Positions 41,401 through 54,113 of a DNA stretch of 64,000 nt are shown one piece after another. Position 1 is the stretch's first letter. The number at the start of each line of letters is the position of its first letter. Below the pieces are notes generated by a model. The model ran no database searches. It had not been told where the DNA came from and worked only from the letters and a program-made list of their open reading frames with translations. Both the position numbers and the translations under genes were made by a program. Source of the DNA: Haliclona indistincta (lineage: Eukaryota; Porifera; Demospongiae; Haplosclerida; Chalinidae); NCBI GenBank assembly GCA_964017065.1, contig OZ024789.1:7568191-7632190 (forward strand). Reading direction: 5' to 3'.

Positions 41401-44400
41401 CACGCTGGATCACTGCCATTGATGTTCTGAATAGACACATTCACAACAAGTTGGCCAATGTGTACTAGTAAGCTCACTGGATTCTTGCGAAAAGTGGCTA
41501 CCATGGGTGGGTTAAGATTCTCCACTTTGCTTACTCCCACTACCCCTACAGCTAGAATAATACTAGCAACCTCTTTGTAATTGGTCTCTCTTCTCAGGAA
41601 GAGTGAGTTAGTAACAAACACAGATAGAGTCACTCTTGTGCCGTTTGCTTTTTGAAGCAAGTTACTTGGTAGAGACATTGAACCAGCTGATCTTACACTC
41701 TTCATCATATTTAGTAATAATCCACTGTTGTTAATGCCTTGATCCATGAAGCCACTAGAGACAGCACTGAAATTGAGCCCATTGAATGTCATTGGGTCTA
41801 CTTTCTGAACAGCAATAGCAAAAGTTGATTGTGTGACAACAGCTGAAGTTTCGTTTTCTGGAATAGGAATTTCCTCACTCACTCTCTCAAATGCATCCAG
41901 TAATCTATGGAAAGGATACAACTTTATGTACTACCATGCAGTGTATGCAATTATTGTTCACAATGCTCATTTTTAAAGTACATGCAAAATAATCATAACT
42001 AGCCACATTGATGAAAAAATTAAAAGTATGTTATCGACACAGATACATGCAGACGATTTATGCCCATGCGGTCAATCCACGGCCGATTATGCTCATACTT
42101 GGCTGAACTGTTTGCATCATTTTGACTTTCTTGTAGCACTTCGGGTTCTGTCCTTATAATATTATCCACAATAAAAAGAAATTCATCTGACAGCTGCAAT
42201 GATAAAATAGAACAACAAATACTATCAGGTTATGGTACCGTTTTATTTCCCTTGACATCAGCAGTAGATGCAGCAAGCACAGTGACAGATGCTGAGACCT
42301 CATCACTTTTAATCTCATTAGATGAATCTGTAAATACTTCAAGCTTGTCTAGTCTTTCTTCAGTTCTTAACTGCAGTGCATACGAACATTCATTACAGCA
42401 AATCATGAAATATTTTGAAATACCTGAGACAACTGACAAATTTCTCTCGCAGAGTTACTCAGGTTACACGGTGCTATGTGTGGTGAGCTCCATTCTGCTC
42501 CATTTGTGAAGGACCCTCCACAGTAGCGAGAACCAACCTGTGCTGTGATATTTAGATTCCCACAAGGACACGTTACCACTGCAGTGTCTCCCAAATTGGT
42601 CTCAGGCCAAGTAATGGTAATGGTTAAATCGGTCCTATTTTTAGAGATAGATGGTATTTGGGTAGTAGCTGTGCTACAGCCATCTATGGACATAAAAAGT
42701 TAGCAGTCAATACCAGTGCAGACATTGAAATTAATAACTAACCAAATCTATCCACTTCAGTGACATTTATGTCATTTTGAAGCATTTCTAGTCTGTTTAT
42801 CTCAAGACGCACTTCTTGTCTCAGTTGTTCACTACCACCATCATCAGTAATCAATGTGATTATTGTAGGAATACCATTAATGGCGCTTGTCCTACAAGTT
42901 GTAAGTCACTTCATTTAGGACAATTATATAAAGCTTACTCCAAATTGTTAATGTTGAGTTGCTCTACAAAGAAAAACGATGCATTGATAGCAAGTTTGCT
43001 GCCTGATAGAGCATTGTTAATCTGTAGACCACATACCTGTAACATACTTATAACTTTGTAATCGCTAATACCTCTTGTAAAAGATTTTCTGCATCTATCT
43101 CAGTTGTTTCATCTTGCTGTACGAATGCTTCATACTGAACAACATCTACATAGATGCATCATGTAAGTGAACATAAAGAAGGCTACACAATGTGTCCATC
43201 CATATCTTACCAACCTGTTATATTAACCAATACTGTATGTGATCTTGCAGTGCCAGCAGTGTTGACTGCCTCACAATAGTAGAATCCTCTGTTATTTGGT
43301 CTTAGCTCCTCAATTATTAGACTATTGGTTTCTAAAGATGAAATTTTATTGCCGTCCTTGTACCAGTGGATCTCAGGTTCAGGATAGCCATCAGCAACAC
43401 AGGTTAGAGTAACAGTGCTGAATAGACGGCTAGTTGTATTTTGAGGCTGTTGTGTGATTTCTGGTCTAAAATTAGCTCTGACAACTGTAGAACAAAGATT
43501 ATGGTGAGTGGTCAAATACCTTATTGACTGTACCTATGTTGCAAGTAGTTCCAGCATAATTTGAATGACAATGACACAGAAATCTGTCACTCAGGCTTCT
43601 ACAAGTGCCTCCATTTTCACATGGACTGCCAGCACAATAATTTATCGGTGGAGCTGTGTAAAATGCAAGAAAAATGCAGTCAGTACAGGTACAGTGAATC
43701 TATACATACGTTTCTCAACCCTCAGAACAAAGGGCTCAGAAAGCACAGCTGGAGATGTTGTCCCACTCTGTGCTATGCAAGAATAAATTCCTTGATCACT
43801 TTCTTTGAGATTGCTGATTGTCAGATTGCTGTCTATCTGTTGGAATCCAGGTAATTGAAAGTCAACGGAGGTTGCAGTGGTCACACTGTATCTTTGAAGC
43901 TGCTCAATAAACAGAAACTGTCCTTGTCTTCTCCATGAGATTTGTGGTTTTGGGATGCCTTCAGCAGTGCAGTTAAAAGTCACAGTTTCACCAGTGTTTC
44001 TGTTCGCTAGTATACCCTTTGTATAAAACAAATTTGCTGGAACTTTAAGGTTATAAAATTATATAATTATAGATATTGAACTGTTTTTGCTTACCCAATA
44101 TAGTGAGATAAACTGTTTGAGAGTGATTTCCAGCTGGATTGCTGACTGTGATTGTATAAGCTCCGGTGTCATTCAGTTGAGCTTCAACAATTGTCAGTGT
44201 TAGACGATCAGCTGACAACATTGTTGTGGCGGTATCTGTAACTATGTTAGACATTCCAGATGAAGACATGAAGTTCCAAGATATATCTTCAACTTGAACC
44301 AATGGGTCTGCAACTTTGATAGTGAATTGTATCACAGCATTGCTGTCACTGACAACCATAACGTTAGATCGTACAGCAACTACCACTGGTGCAACTATGG

Positions 44401-47400
44401 AAGAAACGAAATTCACGAGTAAAATACATAGTACAATAATAATACCATCTTGATTAGTCACTCCATTGATGACTCTAGTTGAGATAATACTTCCAATGTT
44501 GGAATCAGCAGATACATTACATGTGTATTGCTGCCCTGGTTGTATACCACCTGTTATTTGTATGCTGGTAGCATTGGTTTCCACTCTTTTATCCAAGCCT
44601 CCGATGTTGCAGTACACCAGATAGGTAATGGTGATTCCGTTGAATCGTGGAAAGTTGATGACAGGTCGAGACCAAGAAAGATTGAGATAACGAGATCTGG
44701 TTATAATCTCAAAATTCTGAGGAGGCCCAGTGACTGCATAAAATTAATGAGTAAAACCTAGGATATAAAATGAAATCATCTTTTTCATACCTCCTTCTGG
44801 TATTTTTGTTTTGAATGTGCCAATATTTGACTCGTTCTTTCCCATAGAATTAGTAGCAACCACTTTGTAGCAGTATACTGTGTAGAAACTAAGGTTGCTC
44901 AAAGTGATGTTGTACTGTTGATTTCTTATAGAGAGTAACTCGCAATTGGTATAGTTGAGCCCATATACAGTGACACGCTCATTGTAGACCTCAACAGAGG
45001 AATGACAGGTATTGTTCACCGTGTAGTAGATAGTGTATTGTTCAGGAGAATAGATCACTTCAGGAACACTCCATGGTATCAGAGCTGATGTAGATGTAGC
45101 TACTACTGGTAGAGCTAACACTGGAGCTGCTGGTTGTGATGATTCTACAGAAAAATAAGATGTTAAACATACTATCTTTCCCAGTGACTAACCTTTTTTC
45201 CTAGTGACTGCACTCACTACAGCAGGATGACTATCTGATACATGAGTTAGAGCAGATATTGCACAGCTGTAGCGATGCCCAGGGTTTATTCCAGCTGTTA
45301 ATTCTATGAAAGTGTCTTTAGTTCTCCTGTATATAAAACTATTGGTACAAAAGGCAGAATAGGTGATCGAAATGTCTTTAAATTGTGGGATGTTGATGAC
45401 AGGACGAGTCCAACAGAAATCAATGGAGTGACTTCTAGTAGCAATATGAAAGTTTCGAGGAGGTCCAGTGATTGCTGGATATAAATGAAATAGAAATACT
45501 TATTAGCTGGAAAATTAATTAGCATGACAGTAGCATGATAATTACAATTTGCAAGAAAAACTGTTTCAAGCTGTGCAATACTTACATTGTAGTTTTGAGA
45601 AGGTTCTAAAGTAAATAAGGTTTGATTCATTTTTTCTCTCAGTATTTCTAGCAACAACTTTATAGTAGTACACAGAATATTCAACAAGATTATTCAGATT
45701 GATGTTGTAGTGCTGGTCTCTTATGTAGAAGAATCCAGTGTGATTGAGACCATAAACAGTGTCACTCCTGTTGAACTGATCATCTGAAGCTGAGGCAGGA
45801 TATCGGTCATTGCTTTTTATGTAGTAGACAGTGTATTGTTCAGGAGAATAGATCACTTCAGGAACACTCCATTGTATCAGAGCTGATGTAGTTGCTGATG
45901 TGGTTGCTGGTGGTGGGCCCAGCACAGGAGCTGCTGGTGGCAAGGGAACTAAAAATAAATAAAATCAATAATCAATGTACCAATTATACAGTTCACTACT
46001 GTATGTAATTACCTCTCTCAGTTACTACACTCATTGCAATTGGTGGTCCATTTCCCAAGGCTGTTGCTGCACTCACAGAACAGGTGTAGTTGGTAAATTG
46101 CATGAGTCCTACGATGGTCAGTTTTATAGAGACAGTAACTGTGCGATTGATGACATTTTGACCAAGTAAACATATGACTGTATAGTTAGTTACTGCAACA
46201 TCAGGATTAGAATAACTTGGAGGAGACCACGTGAGAGAGATTGTATGTGTAGTTGCTGAAATATTAAAATTTTCAGGAGGTCCAATAGAAACTGTAGCAT
46301 TAAATATAAGTACTAGTCATTTTTTAGCACAATATACAGTGACTTACGTGTACTATTTTGTTGTGTAACAACAATTTTTACTGCTGCAGGTCCGTCTCCT
46401 TTGATTGTTGCAGCCCTCACAGAGCATGAGTAGTTGGCTAGTGGGTGCCATTTTGTGATGGTCAGACTAGTATAGGTGATTCTGATATTGATAACACTTG
46501 TGTTTCCTGAACTACAATTGACAAGATAACTGGTGATGATTCCATTACGTTGCGATAACTTGGGAGGAGACCAAGAAATGATGACAGTACTGGAGCTGGT
46601 GTTTGAGAAATAAACAGACTGAGGAGCTCCACTGGGAACTGAAGATCAAAATAGTTTAATTAATCTTTTTGACCTAGTTACTTACCATCTTGCATTGTAG
46701 CTACTCTAGTAGTCGCTGCCAGCCCTTCTCCATGAACGTTGTGAGCTGTGATGTTGCAGGAGTAGTTGGTGTATGGTTGCAATCCAGTCAGTGTGGCTGT
46801 GTTCTGTGTAGCATTTAGATTTAGCATATGGATGCTATTGTTGTCATTGATCATGGTCGTGTAGCATTGCACTGAATAGTTTTCAATGCCATCATTTGTT
46901 TGTTTAGGAGGTTTGAATGTGAATGCAATTGATGTTGAGTTATTAGAAACACCTGTAAACTCAGTAGGTGGTCCCGGAACTAAAGTTAAAACAAGTAAAT
47001 TTGCATCACCATACATTACTGCTGCTTACTGATGTCATCTGTGAACACACTAATAGTAGCAGTGTAGGTATTTGAAATGTGAGTTTGTGCTCGTACAAAA
47101 CAGCTGTAGCGATGTCCTGGCTCTATTCCTGCTGTTATCACAATGGAGGTCATAGAACTATTTTTTTCTGTGAAATTGTTGCTGCAATTAGCGTAATAAT
47201 CAATAAGAATGCCATTAAACTGTGAAAAGTAAATTTCAGGACGAGACCAAGAAAGATTGAGAGAGGAATTTGTAGTCGTGATTGTGAAATTTTTAGGAGG
47301 TCCCATGATTGCTAAGTGGAAACACAATAATGCATTTATAACATTACATTGCATGCGTTACTTACATTCATTATTCGAGAAAGTTCTAAAGAAATTAACG

Positions 47401-50400
47401 TTTGATTCATTTCTTCCCTTGGTATTTGAAACTACCACTTTATAGTAGTACACAGAAAATTCAGCCAAATTAATCAGAGTGATGTTGTAGTGCTGGTCTC
47501 TTATGTAGAAGAATCCAGTGTGATTGAGACCATAAACAGTGTCACTCTTGATGAACTGATCATCTGAGCCTGAGATGGGATGTCCTTCATTATTCACCGT
47601 GTAGTAGACAGTGTATTGTTCAGGAGAATAGGTCACTTCAGGAACACTCCATTGTATCAGAGCTGATGTAGTTGCTGATGTTGTTAGTGGTGGTGGAGCC
47701 AGCACAGGAGCTGCTGGTGGCGAGGGACCTGTTGTGAAAGAAAATAAAAGGATTTCTAACGAAATCAAAAGGATGTAGGGATGAATGAAATCTGCTACTG
47801 GTCCACAATCTAAACCAACAAGGAACTAGCATGGAATGGTAACACGATTGACTTGCTAACAGACCATAGATCCCTACATCAGTGGCTGCTGTGGCAGACT
47901 ATAGCTTATTCAGCTAGTTGCCGTTGACTGACACCGAAGTGCATTGAATTGTATTCAACTTGACTGTGACAAAATATTGATCTTATGTACAGCCACTGAT
48001 GTAGGGATCTATGGTCTGTTAGCAAGTCAATCGTGTTACCATTCCATGCTAGTTCCTTGTTGGTTTACATTGTGGACCAGTAGCAGATTTCTTTATCCCT
48101 ACATCCTTTTGATTTCGTTAGAAATCTTTTATTTTCTTGTTTGTGTCCTTTTTTGAGTTTCAAATTTTTGTTGCAGTTCGAATTCGGCAAGATCACGTAT
48201 TTCTTTGTTTACACCATTACTTTGGTTTGCTGTTGTTGATAATTTTCTTTATGTGACCTTTTTAACTTGTAGCTCAAAATGAATTATTCTTAAAATGCTC
48301 ATGCATTCTGCTGAACGGCTGTGATACTATCTGGCGAGCAGCAGAACGGTGATACTACACGAGCTTACTCGGTGAGTTGTTCTTCGAAGACTCCAGACGC
48401 CAATATGCGCTCTCCATACGGCGATACTGTACTTCTAGAATTCGTGTGATTGGTCACGTGCGTATTGCGTAAGGTAGATGGGCGTAACTCCGGACGCGCG
48501 ATAGTAAATATTCGCAACTTTCACTACGAGCAAGCTTGTGCTTCCAAACTTGCGCTATAAGCAGTCCAAGGCACGCCTTAGCAATGAACAAAACTAAACT
48601 GAATTTGCGTTCACTAGCAGGTACTTACCACTCGCAGATCTATGAAAATTGTGCTAAAACGTTCTTAGCCGTCTAGTTGCAATGTTCGAAGTGCAAAATG
48701 CAAGTTTATTTCCTTTTTCGAGATAATACCAAAACATGCTTTGCAGTATCTTGTATTCTTCTCAGTGATATTTCATCGTAATGGGTGTGTCCGTAGTTAG
48801 CAACATGGCCAGTTTTCAGTGGGGGCCGAGTTTCACGCCGTACAAACAGTCAGTGGATGTTTTCGTTTACTCTCATCTTCGGTATTTGTAGCACAGTAGC
48901 GTACTAGAAAATGCTGCAGATCTGATGGTGATACCGGCTTCTACAACTGAACGCCGACCGTTTACGTAAAGTTCGTCCGGAGTTACGCCCATCTACCTTA
49001 ATCACAATAATGGCGTCTAACACTTAGCTGTCAATAGACCAGTTGCATGTAAGCGAAAATATTTTAATTGCTTTGATAATTAAACGTGACGTCACGTCTG
49101 GATCCCTTGGTTGCCAGAGAAATAGTATTACCATGAATGGAGAATCGCCAATTGTCTGCTTTAAATTTGCCGCTATTCTCCAACTACAGCGCACATTGGA
49201 CGAACATGAACAGATCGCTATCGTTCAATCGTTCACGTAGTGCATAGCGATTGTGTGGCGGTGATAAAGTCAGTGCACGAACGACAGTGGACGCTTGATG
49301 ATCATAGATGACCATGGATCATCTATGGAGAGACGATGGCTAAGGCTAATAGCTCGCTAGAAGTAGTACTAACTCCAGATGACATCCCAGGAGCTGAGCC
49401 ATACGGACAGCACACTGTTGCTGCTCTGCGCTGGTGGCTTCTTTGCAGATATTACTGCCCCTACATCTCCATCTGGAAAGTGTCGCAAAAAACCTGTGTA
49501 CAGGCTTTCACATCATCCTCTTGCAGAGAAAACTCTTTCAACCACGACGCTCGTCTGTCTTTCTGCCTTGGAACGCTATGGAAGCTTTCTTCTGGGTTGG
49601 TAGTCCTACTAGTACCACACACTGTGCATCCTTGGCCTGGCATTTTGCTCGTACCGCTTTACCAATCGCGCAAACAAACACTATTCAGCGCTTGCAAACA
49701 CGCTCTAGATTTCTAGTTTTGCACTGTATTCGTATAATAGAAGTAAACGGTCTGGCTTTAGCAGAGCGGGAATTTTAAAGTTGGACCTCCATTGCCAGCA
49801 ATACACTTTGGACAGTTATCTGGGGATCCAGTCGTGACGTCACGTCAATAGACCCATTGCACGACACGCCCCCTTACGCGTAAAGCGACAAGCTTCCTTA
49901 GTAACCGTTGCTATCCGGCCATCTTGGTAGAATTATTGCAATTTCAGCAACAATTTCAACAACAATTTCAGCAGGTATTCTGTAGAACTTGATCTTGCTG
50001 TCTCTGTCAGACCTTGACTTGCAATTGACAATTGCACAAAACACAGGCATGGCGTGGCTCGTACTGCGGTCGCGTGCACAATTCTACCAACATGGCGGTT
50101 AGCAACGGTTACTACGTTAGTAAAGCGGAAGTGGGCGTGGCTGCAATGGGTCTATTATTCGCTAATTAAATTCTTTAGCGCTTACATGCAACTGGTCTAT
50201 TGTTCGTGATCGTGAGCTGGTCAAATTTATATCGACGTTTCGCTAAAAACTAAGTTCAAAAGGCACCTGCCAGGACAATTTCACGACTGTTCGTGGGTGT
50301 TTTGGTCTCGGCACTGCTCGCGTAAAGGCGCTAGGCGAGTTGAAGAAAGAAAGGATGACGAAACTCGATTTTCACCGTTTCCAGGTTCGTCACTTTAGTG

Positions 50401-51868
50401 ACCATATCGAGCAATCTCCTTGCTGCTGTAAGATGGGGCAATGCCAGAAAGCAGATCCAAGTGTCTTTGGACGTATAAAATTCATCATCAGGCGAAATAT
50501 CAGCGTTTGAACGCTAATACATTGTATGTATCCGCCATTTTGTTTTCTTGGCCATCCCTACATAGGGAGGCACTACCGTGCCTCCCTAATAATACGAGCT
50601 CAAAGAATGTGTAATGAAGTGTACATTGTAGTTCACCTCTTACAGTGACCTGTGTTGTGTTGCTGTTTACAGCAATGAGGGAATTTCCGATTCTAAAACA
50701 AACAGTGCAGTTGTACACAAGTGTGGTTGGACCCATTGAAGCATATTGCTGCACTGAGCTGTTTTGAGATATTGTTTCTCCTGTTCTCATCACTAGACTT
50801 AATGATACATTAGTGACTGGAATGTTATCTGTTCTAGTCAAAGTAAACTTGAATGATTCCCTTGGTTGCACAAAATAAGGTTTAAACGCTCCACCACATT
50901 GCACAAGAAAAGAGTTATATCCATCAATATCCAATACTTCATTAGAGCTTGAAGACACTGAGACACTCAATACTGGAACTAAAATTTTTATCATAAAAAA
51001 TTTATTTGTTATGCTTATACTTACCTTCCATTTTAACTAATGCTCTTGTACTTCCAGGAACAATGTTATTGTAACCAGAAATAGTAGCATTACATGTGAT
51101 ATCAAGTACGAAGCCTCTGTTTGAGGATATGATGGAGAGATCGAATACATCACTTGATGTAGCTTTATGCGATAAATTCAGTGGTTCCATTGTCAAAAAA
51201 TCAACTGCCTCCCAAGTAAACATAGTATCAGGTACACTGCTAGTACTTGTTATGTTGGCTTCTTCTCCAACATAGTAGACAGTCACACTCCTAATACCAT
51301 TTGTGAATTCAAGATACGGATTTTGAACTAGACAAGATAGTAAAGTACATAATGTGCATTGCATTTATGTTATATAACTCACGTTTAGCTCTCAGAACAT
51401 ACGTTGATTCATTACTGATTACATTCCCTTGAATAGTAACTGTTACATTACAGTAATAGGTACTGACATCAGCTGGACTCAAGTTGGGTAGCAATAGTTC
51501 TGATTTATTTCCTCTTGTTGTACCGTTAGAGGACCACTGGTACTGGATGGTGAAGTTACTGATGTTGATCAGAGATGATGGATAAAAAGTGACAGAGCAG
51601 TTCAGTTTAGTACTGCTACCAAGTTGAGGTGGTGATGAAGATCCTCTAGTGTGAACAGTGATATAAGGAGCTAATAAGACAAAAGGATTTTTATGTAACT
51701 CGAAAAGCATTCAACAAAACTCACAAAATGCTTGGCTTTGTGCAACTGTTAAAGTCTGCAACACCTGCATACATGCAAATACAATTTTAGTAGCAACAAG
51801 ATTTTGCCGGCTGCAGCTAATTTGCTTACCTGCAGCACAATGAGTGAGAACAACAAAAGACGGCACAT
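38408..51868 (-). CDS. Adhesion GPCR A: Ig-like + nine FN3 + Ig + EGF + HormR-like + GAIN/GPS + 7TM, 2934 residues
   Basis: Exons in gene order: 51830-51868, 51725-51764, 51383-51670, 51025-51327, 50637-50978, 47366-47728, 47030-47311, 46686-46979, 46348-46638, 46013-46291, 45586-45948, 45193-45474, 44791-45144, 44446-44733, 44095-44394, 43710-44042, 43534-43653, 43215-43484, 43072-43145, 42939-43021, 42743-42891, 42424-42683, 42239-42370, 42099-42193, 41478-41904, 41375-41426, 41197-41324, 41006-41142, 40693-40955, 40569-40635, 38408-40514. Signal peptide MCRLLLFSLIVLQ; an Ig-type domain with YYCNVTV; nine FN3, one per exon, three of the SALIQWSVPEV subtype; Ig domains; one EGF; a CPCGNLNITA...RYCGG HormR-like region; a GPS with WSTEGC then CMCDHLTSFA. 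The HLT triad predicts self-cleavage between L and T. TM6 includes GLGWGIGLAA. The Ser/Thr/Asp-rich cytoplasmic tail carries a 15-residue repeat. Ligand unknown. Confidence 0.88.
38425..38960. repeat. Second, longer degenerate repeat in the GPCR A tail
   Basis: On the minus strand about four units of 40-45 residues share TSLTDQAK(V/I), then GK-x-E-T-x-L-I-x-L-Q-D-D and P-x-Q-x-x-E-Q. The DNA repeats show as tcttatc-tctcctgc type blocks on the plus strand. Confidence 0.75.
39368..39907. repeat. 45-bp in-frame tandem repeat, 12 copies, in the GPCR A tail
   Basis: Each unit encodes TTSEQPVTMSANKDA or a close variant (M/T, S/T/N, A/G/T changes). Perfect length conservation keeps the frame. GPCR B has one equivalent unit, SEQPVTITANKDE. 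Confidence 0.95.
47750..48128. mobile_element. Foldback element, arms about 138 bp
   Basis: The left arm 47750-47887 (ggatttctaacgaaatcaaa through tagatccctacatcagtggc) is repeated inverted at 47991-48128. The left arm plus spacer also matches 20666-20870, and a fragment matches 63938-63961. Confidence 0.88.
48470..49000. mobile_element. 531-bp element with perfect 27-bp terminal inverted repeats
   Basis: taaggtagatgggcgtaact plus ccggacg at 48470-48496 is exactly inverted at 48974-49000. There is no coding capacity, so it is a MITE-like element. Confidence 0.88.
49336..49780 (+). pseudogene. Decayed SAP-like coding fragment inside the 1171-bp element
   Basis: The start reads LTPDDIPGAEP, then HTVAALRWWLLCR, resembling the L-x(3)-LKxWLxxRG core of SAP-type DNA-binding motifs in multi-copy animal genes. 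The homologous reading then shifts frame (ADITAPTSPSGK, then FSHHPLAEKTL) and ends. Identification is tentative. Confidence 0.4.
49846..50153. mobile_element. Nested inverted-repeat element, AATAGACCCATTGCA termini
   Basis: aatagacccattgca, the cacgccc block, gtaaccgttgcta and ttggtagaatt occur in this order from the left and inverted from the right (to about 50153). The terminus resembles that of the enclosing element (CAATAGACC), so the two may be related families. Confidence 0.75.
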
Positions 51869-53349
51869 TTTGCGAACAAAACTTAGCCGGTAGTTTTTCA
51901 ACGGTAAGGTGGTCTTTTATAGAATTTTTCATGTACTTGTATGATGGTCTCAGAGATCGGGTGCTGTCCTTCAGATGGTAAACTAACTTTTCTTAGAAAA
52001 GAATTATGATTTATTTAGTGAACATACAACAACAATCAACAATAGTGAATATAATACAGATGCAAAGACTTGCAGACTGCACCAAGTGCAAGTATATTGA
52101 AATTCATTACTGAAGCAGATTATGACAAATTTATTTTGAAATTTATCGACAATTAATATGTATGACAGATGTATAACGAAAATAGTATATCAGCTATAAT
52201 CTGTCCATAATATCAGTGTGGTCGCTGTTTGTGTATTAATTTTTTAGCCTTTCAATACTTCTCTGCTGATGTAGTAATGTTCTTGTTCAGCTCATTCTGA
52301 AACTTATAATTTTAGCTTCCTAGATTGTATAATTATGCCTCGGTGGGCGGAGCCACGGGGCATACAGTAGTCTGTTTGTGTATGTATGTATGTGTGTATC
52401 TGTCTGTCTGTCGGCAGGATTTCTGGTCGCTCGCTGTAAACTAAGCGCTGAAACGTGCAACACAAGCTAAAGTCGATATTTGCTTGAAAATGAATTGTAA
52501 GGATTTTGGTTATAAGGCTCTGTTCGTGAGTTACCTCGTCACCTGGTTAAGTTTTGTAGGCGCACGCTGAAAGTTAAGCTCTGAAACTAGCAATGCAAGA
52601 CAGCAAGTAGAACACGGTATTATCTCGCTTTCGATCATGTAAAAACTTCATACGAAGCTTAGTTCATGAGTTATGGCGCAATTTGCTCCCTCGCGATTTA
52701 TCATATGGCTGTTGCTGGCGATCTGGAGTTCTTCAAAGGCAAAGCTATCCACAATTGACTACCTAGAACCTGATAGGTTAGAATTTCACTACAGGATAGC
52801 AGCGCAGGTCCAGAGAAATTGTGTAAGCAAGCCATGGAAGCTAGCTCGCTCGTGTTCAGTATGCATGGGCAGTACTGAACATTGTAGACACGCCCAGTTG
52901 AATTGTGGTCGGCACTGATTGGCTTCAGCTGATTGCATAACTATTGCTTTGTGATTGCTGTACAGAAAGGTATAATAGCTGCAGTTACTGTGTATGTCAA
53001 ATGTTCCACCGAGGCATCTGCACCTTTGGTGCCTAGTTTTTTGGGAAATTTTGTCGAAAATTTTGAAGGACCCTCAGTAAAATTGTGTGCATTTTAGTGT
53101 AATTTTTATTCTGAAGCAACAGATGATGGTGAAAATAAGAAGCTTAGGAAAGGAATGTTCAATAGAGAGTATAATGGATATAAAACCCACATAGCGTTGC
53201 ATTATGTACTTGGTAACTGAATTGCATTTTAATTGCCACACGAAGAAAATTTTTACGGACAATTCTACTCTACTTGAGTACACGATTATCATGAGCTTGT
53301 TTTACAACTATTTTTTGATATTCATAAAAATTCATTGTTTTCTGCAAAA
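51869..53349. other. Interval between GPCR A and the GPCR B tail, no supported gene
   Basis: Includes the putative promoter of GPCR A (51869 onward) and a repeat-like segment starting near 52337 with cctcggtgggcggagccacg and a TGTA/TCTG microsatellite (52375-52412), ending near 53040 with ccgaggcatctgcacctttg. Open frames here are short and unsupported. Confidence 0.55.
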
Positions 53350-54113
53350 TCATTGATCGGATGATGAAAATACAGAACCTGCTTCCATATTGCTTTCTTC
53401 TCCTGCAGTTGTCATTTTTGTCTGGCTCACGACCTCGGTTATCTCTCCTTTCTGTTCATCAAACTTTTTTGCTTCAGGTGTCACTTTATCAGCTTGAGTA
53501 GCCTCTTTTTCACATATGTCATCCATGGGCTTTGGGCTATCCGGGCTTTCAATTGTGCAGCTCTTTGCAGCACAGTCGCTGGTGACCAATTTTGGACTAG
53601 GCTCTGTGGGGCTTGGTTCATCTTTTTCATCATCTTTATCTTTATCAGAGTTAGGACCATCTGGTTCTCCATCTTCATTATGCTTCTCAGAAGTGTGCGT
53701 GCTAGGCTTTACATCAACTTGCTCATACTTTTCAGCTTCTTTTATTTCATCTTGTTCATCTCTCATTGAGCTATTCGCAAGTTTTGCAGCATCACTTGTG
53801 TCACTGTCAACAGTCTGCTTCACCTTGTCACCATTATTGGACTGTAGACAATCAAAATGCTTCACTTCTTCCGGCTGGTCACTAGTACCAGACCAGTCCG
53901 GCATATCATCTCTAGTAACACTATTTGGCTCATCTTTTTCAGTAATTTTCACTTCATTTTGTTGATCATCGGTACCAGAATTTGGATCATCCGAATGTGC
54001 ATTTTGCAGTCCACTAGTAGCAGACTTTGGACTGTCAGCATTTACTGGCTCATCTTTGTTAGCAGTTATTGTAACAGGCTGCTCACTGGTATCTTCAGAC
54101 AAAGTTTTCAGTA
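53350..54113 (-). pseudogene. Out-of-frame remainder of the GPCR B cytoplasmic tail
   Basis: A 255-codon open frame overlaps the end of GPCR B in a different frame. It starts ILKTLSEDTSEQPVTITANK and aligns with the GPCR A tail (LPEDKND then TTSEQPV). It remains open with the same Asp/Glu/Ser/Lys-rich composition (KDEPSPTEPSPKLVTSDC, compare KDDPSSARPRLKLVTSDY in A). It was coding until recently, or is still joined by an event not visible here. Confidence 0.7.

Larger units (their letters stand above)
49032..50202. mobile_element. 1171-bp element with perfect 24-bp terminal inverted repeats, carrying a decayed ORF and a nested element
   Basis: caatagaccagttgcatgta plus agcg at 49032-49055 is exactly inverted at 50179-50202. 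Inside lie tgacgtcacgt repeats (about 49088 and 49833), a decayed coding segment (49336-49780) and a second inverted repeat (49846-50153). Confidence 0.88.
47729..50636 (-). other. GPCR A intron 5 (2.9 kb), a cluster of inverted-repeat elements
   Basis: The intron separates the Ig-like exons from the FN3 array and contains three consecutive elements (47750-48128, 48470-49000 and 49032-50202, with a further inverted repeat nested in the last). Whether the three upstream Ig-like exons really join the FN3 exons is inferred from matching phase 1 and the same strand. Confidence 0.65.

Noticed and set aside
52673..52918. Plus-strand 81-codon frame starting MAQFAPSRFIIWLLLAIWSS, signal-peptide-like
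   Set aside because: It lies inside repeat-like sequence between the GPCR genes, with no domain, no flanking splice context and no second copy to test conservation.
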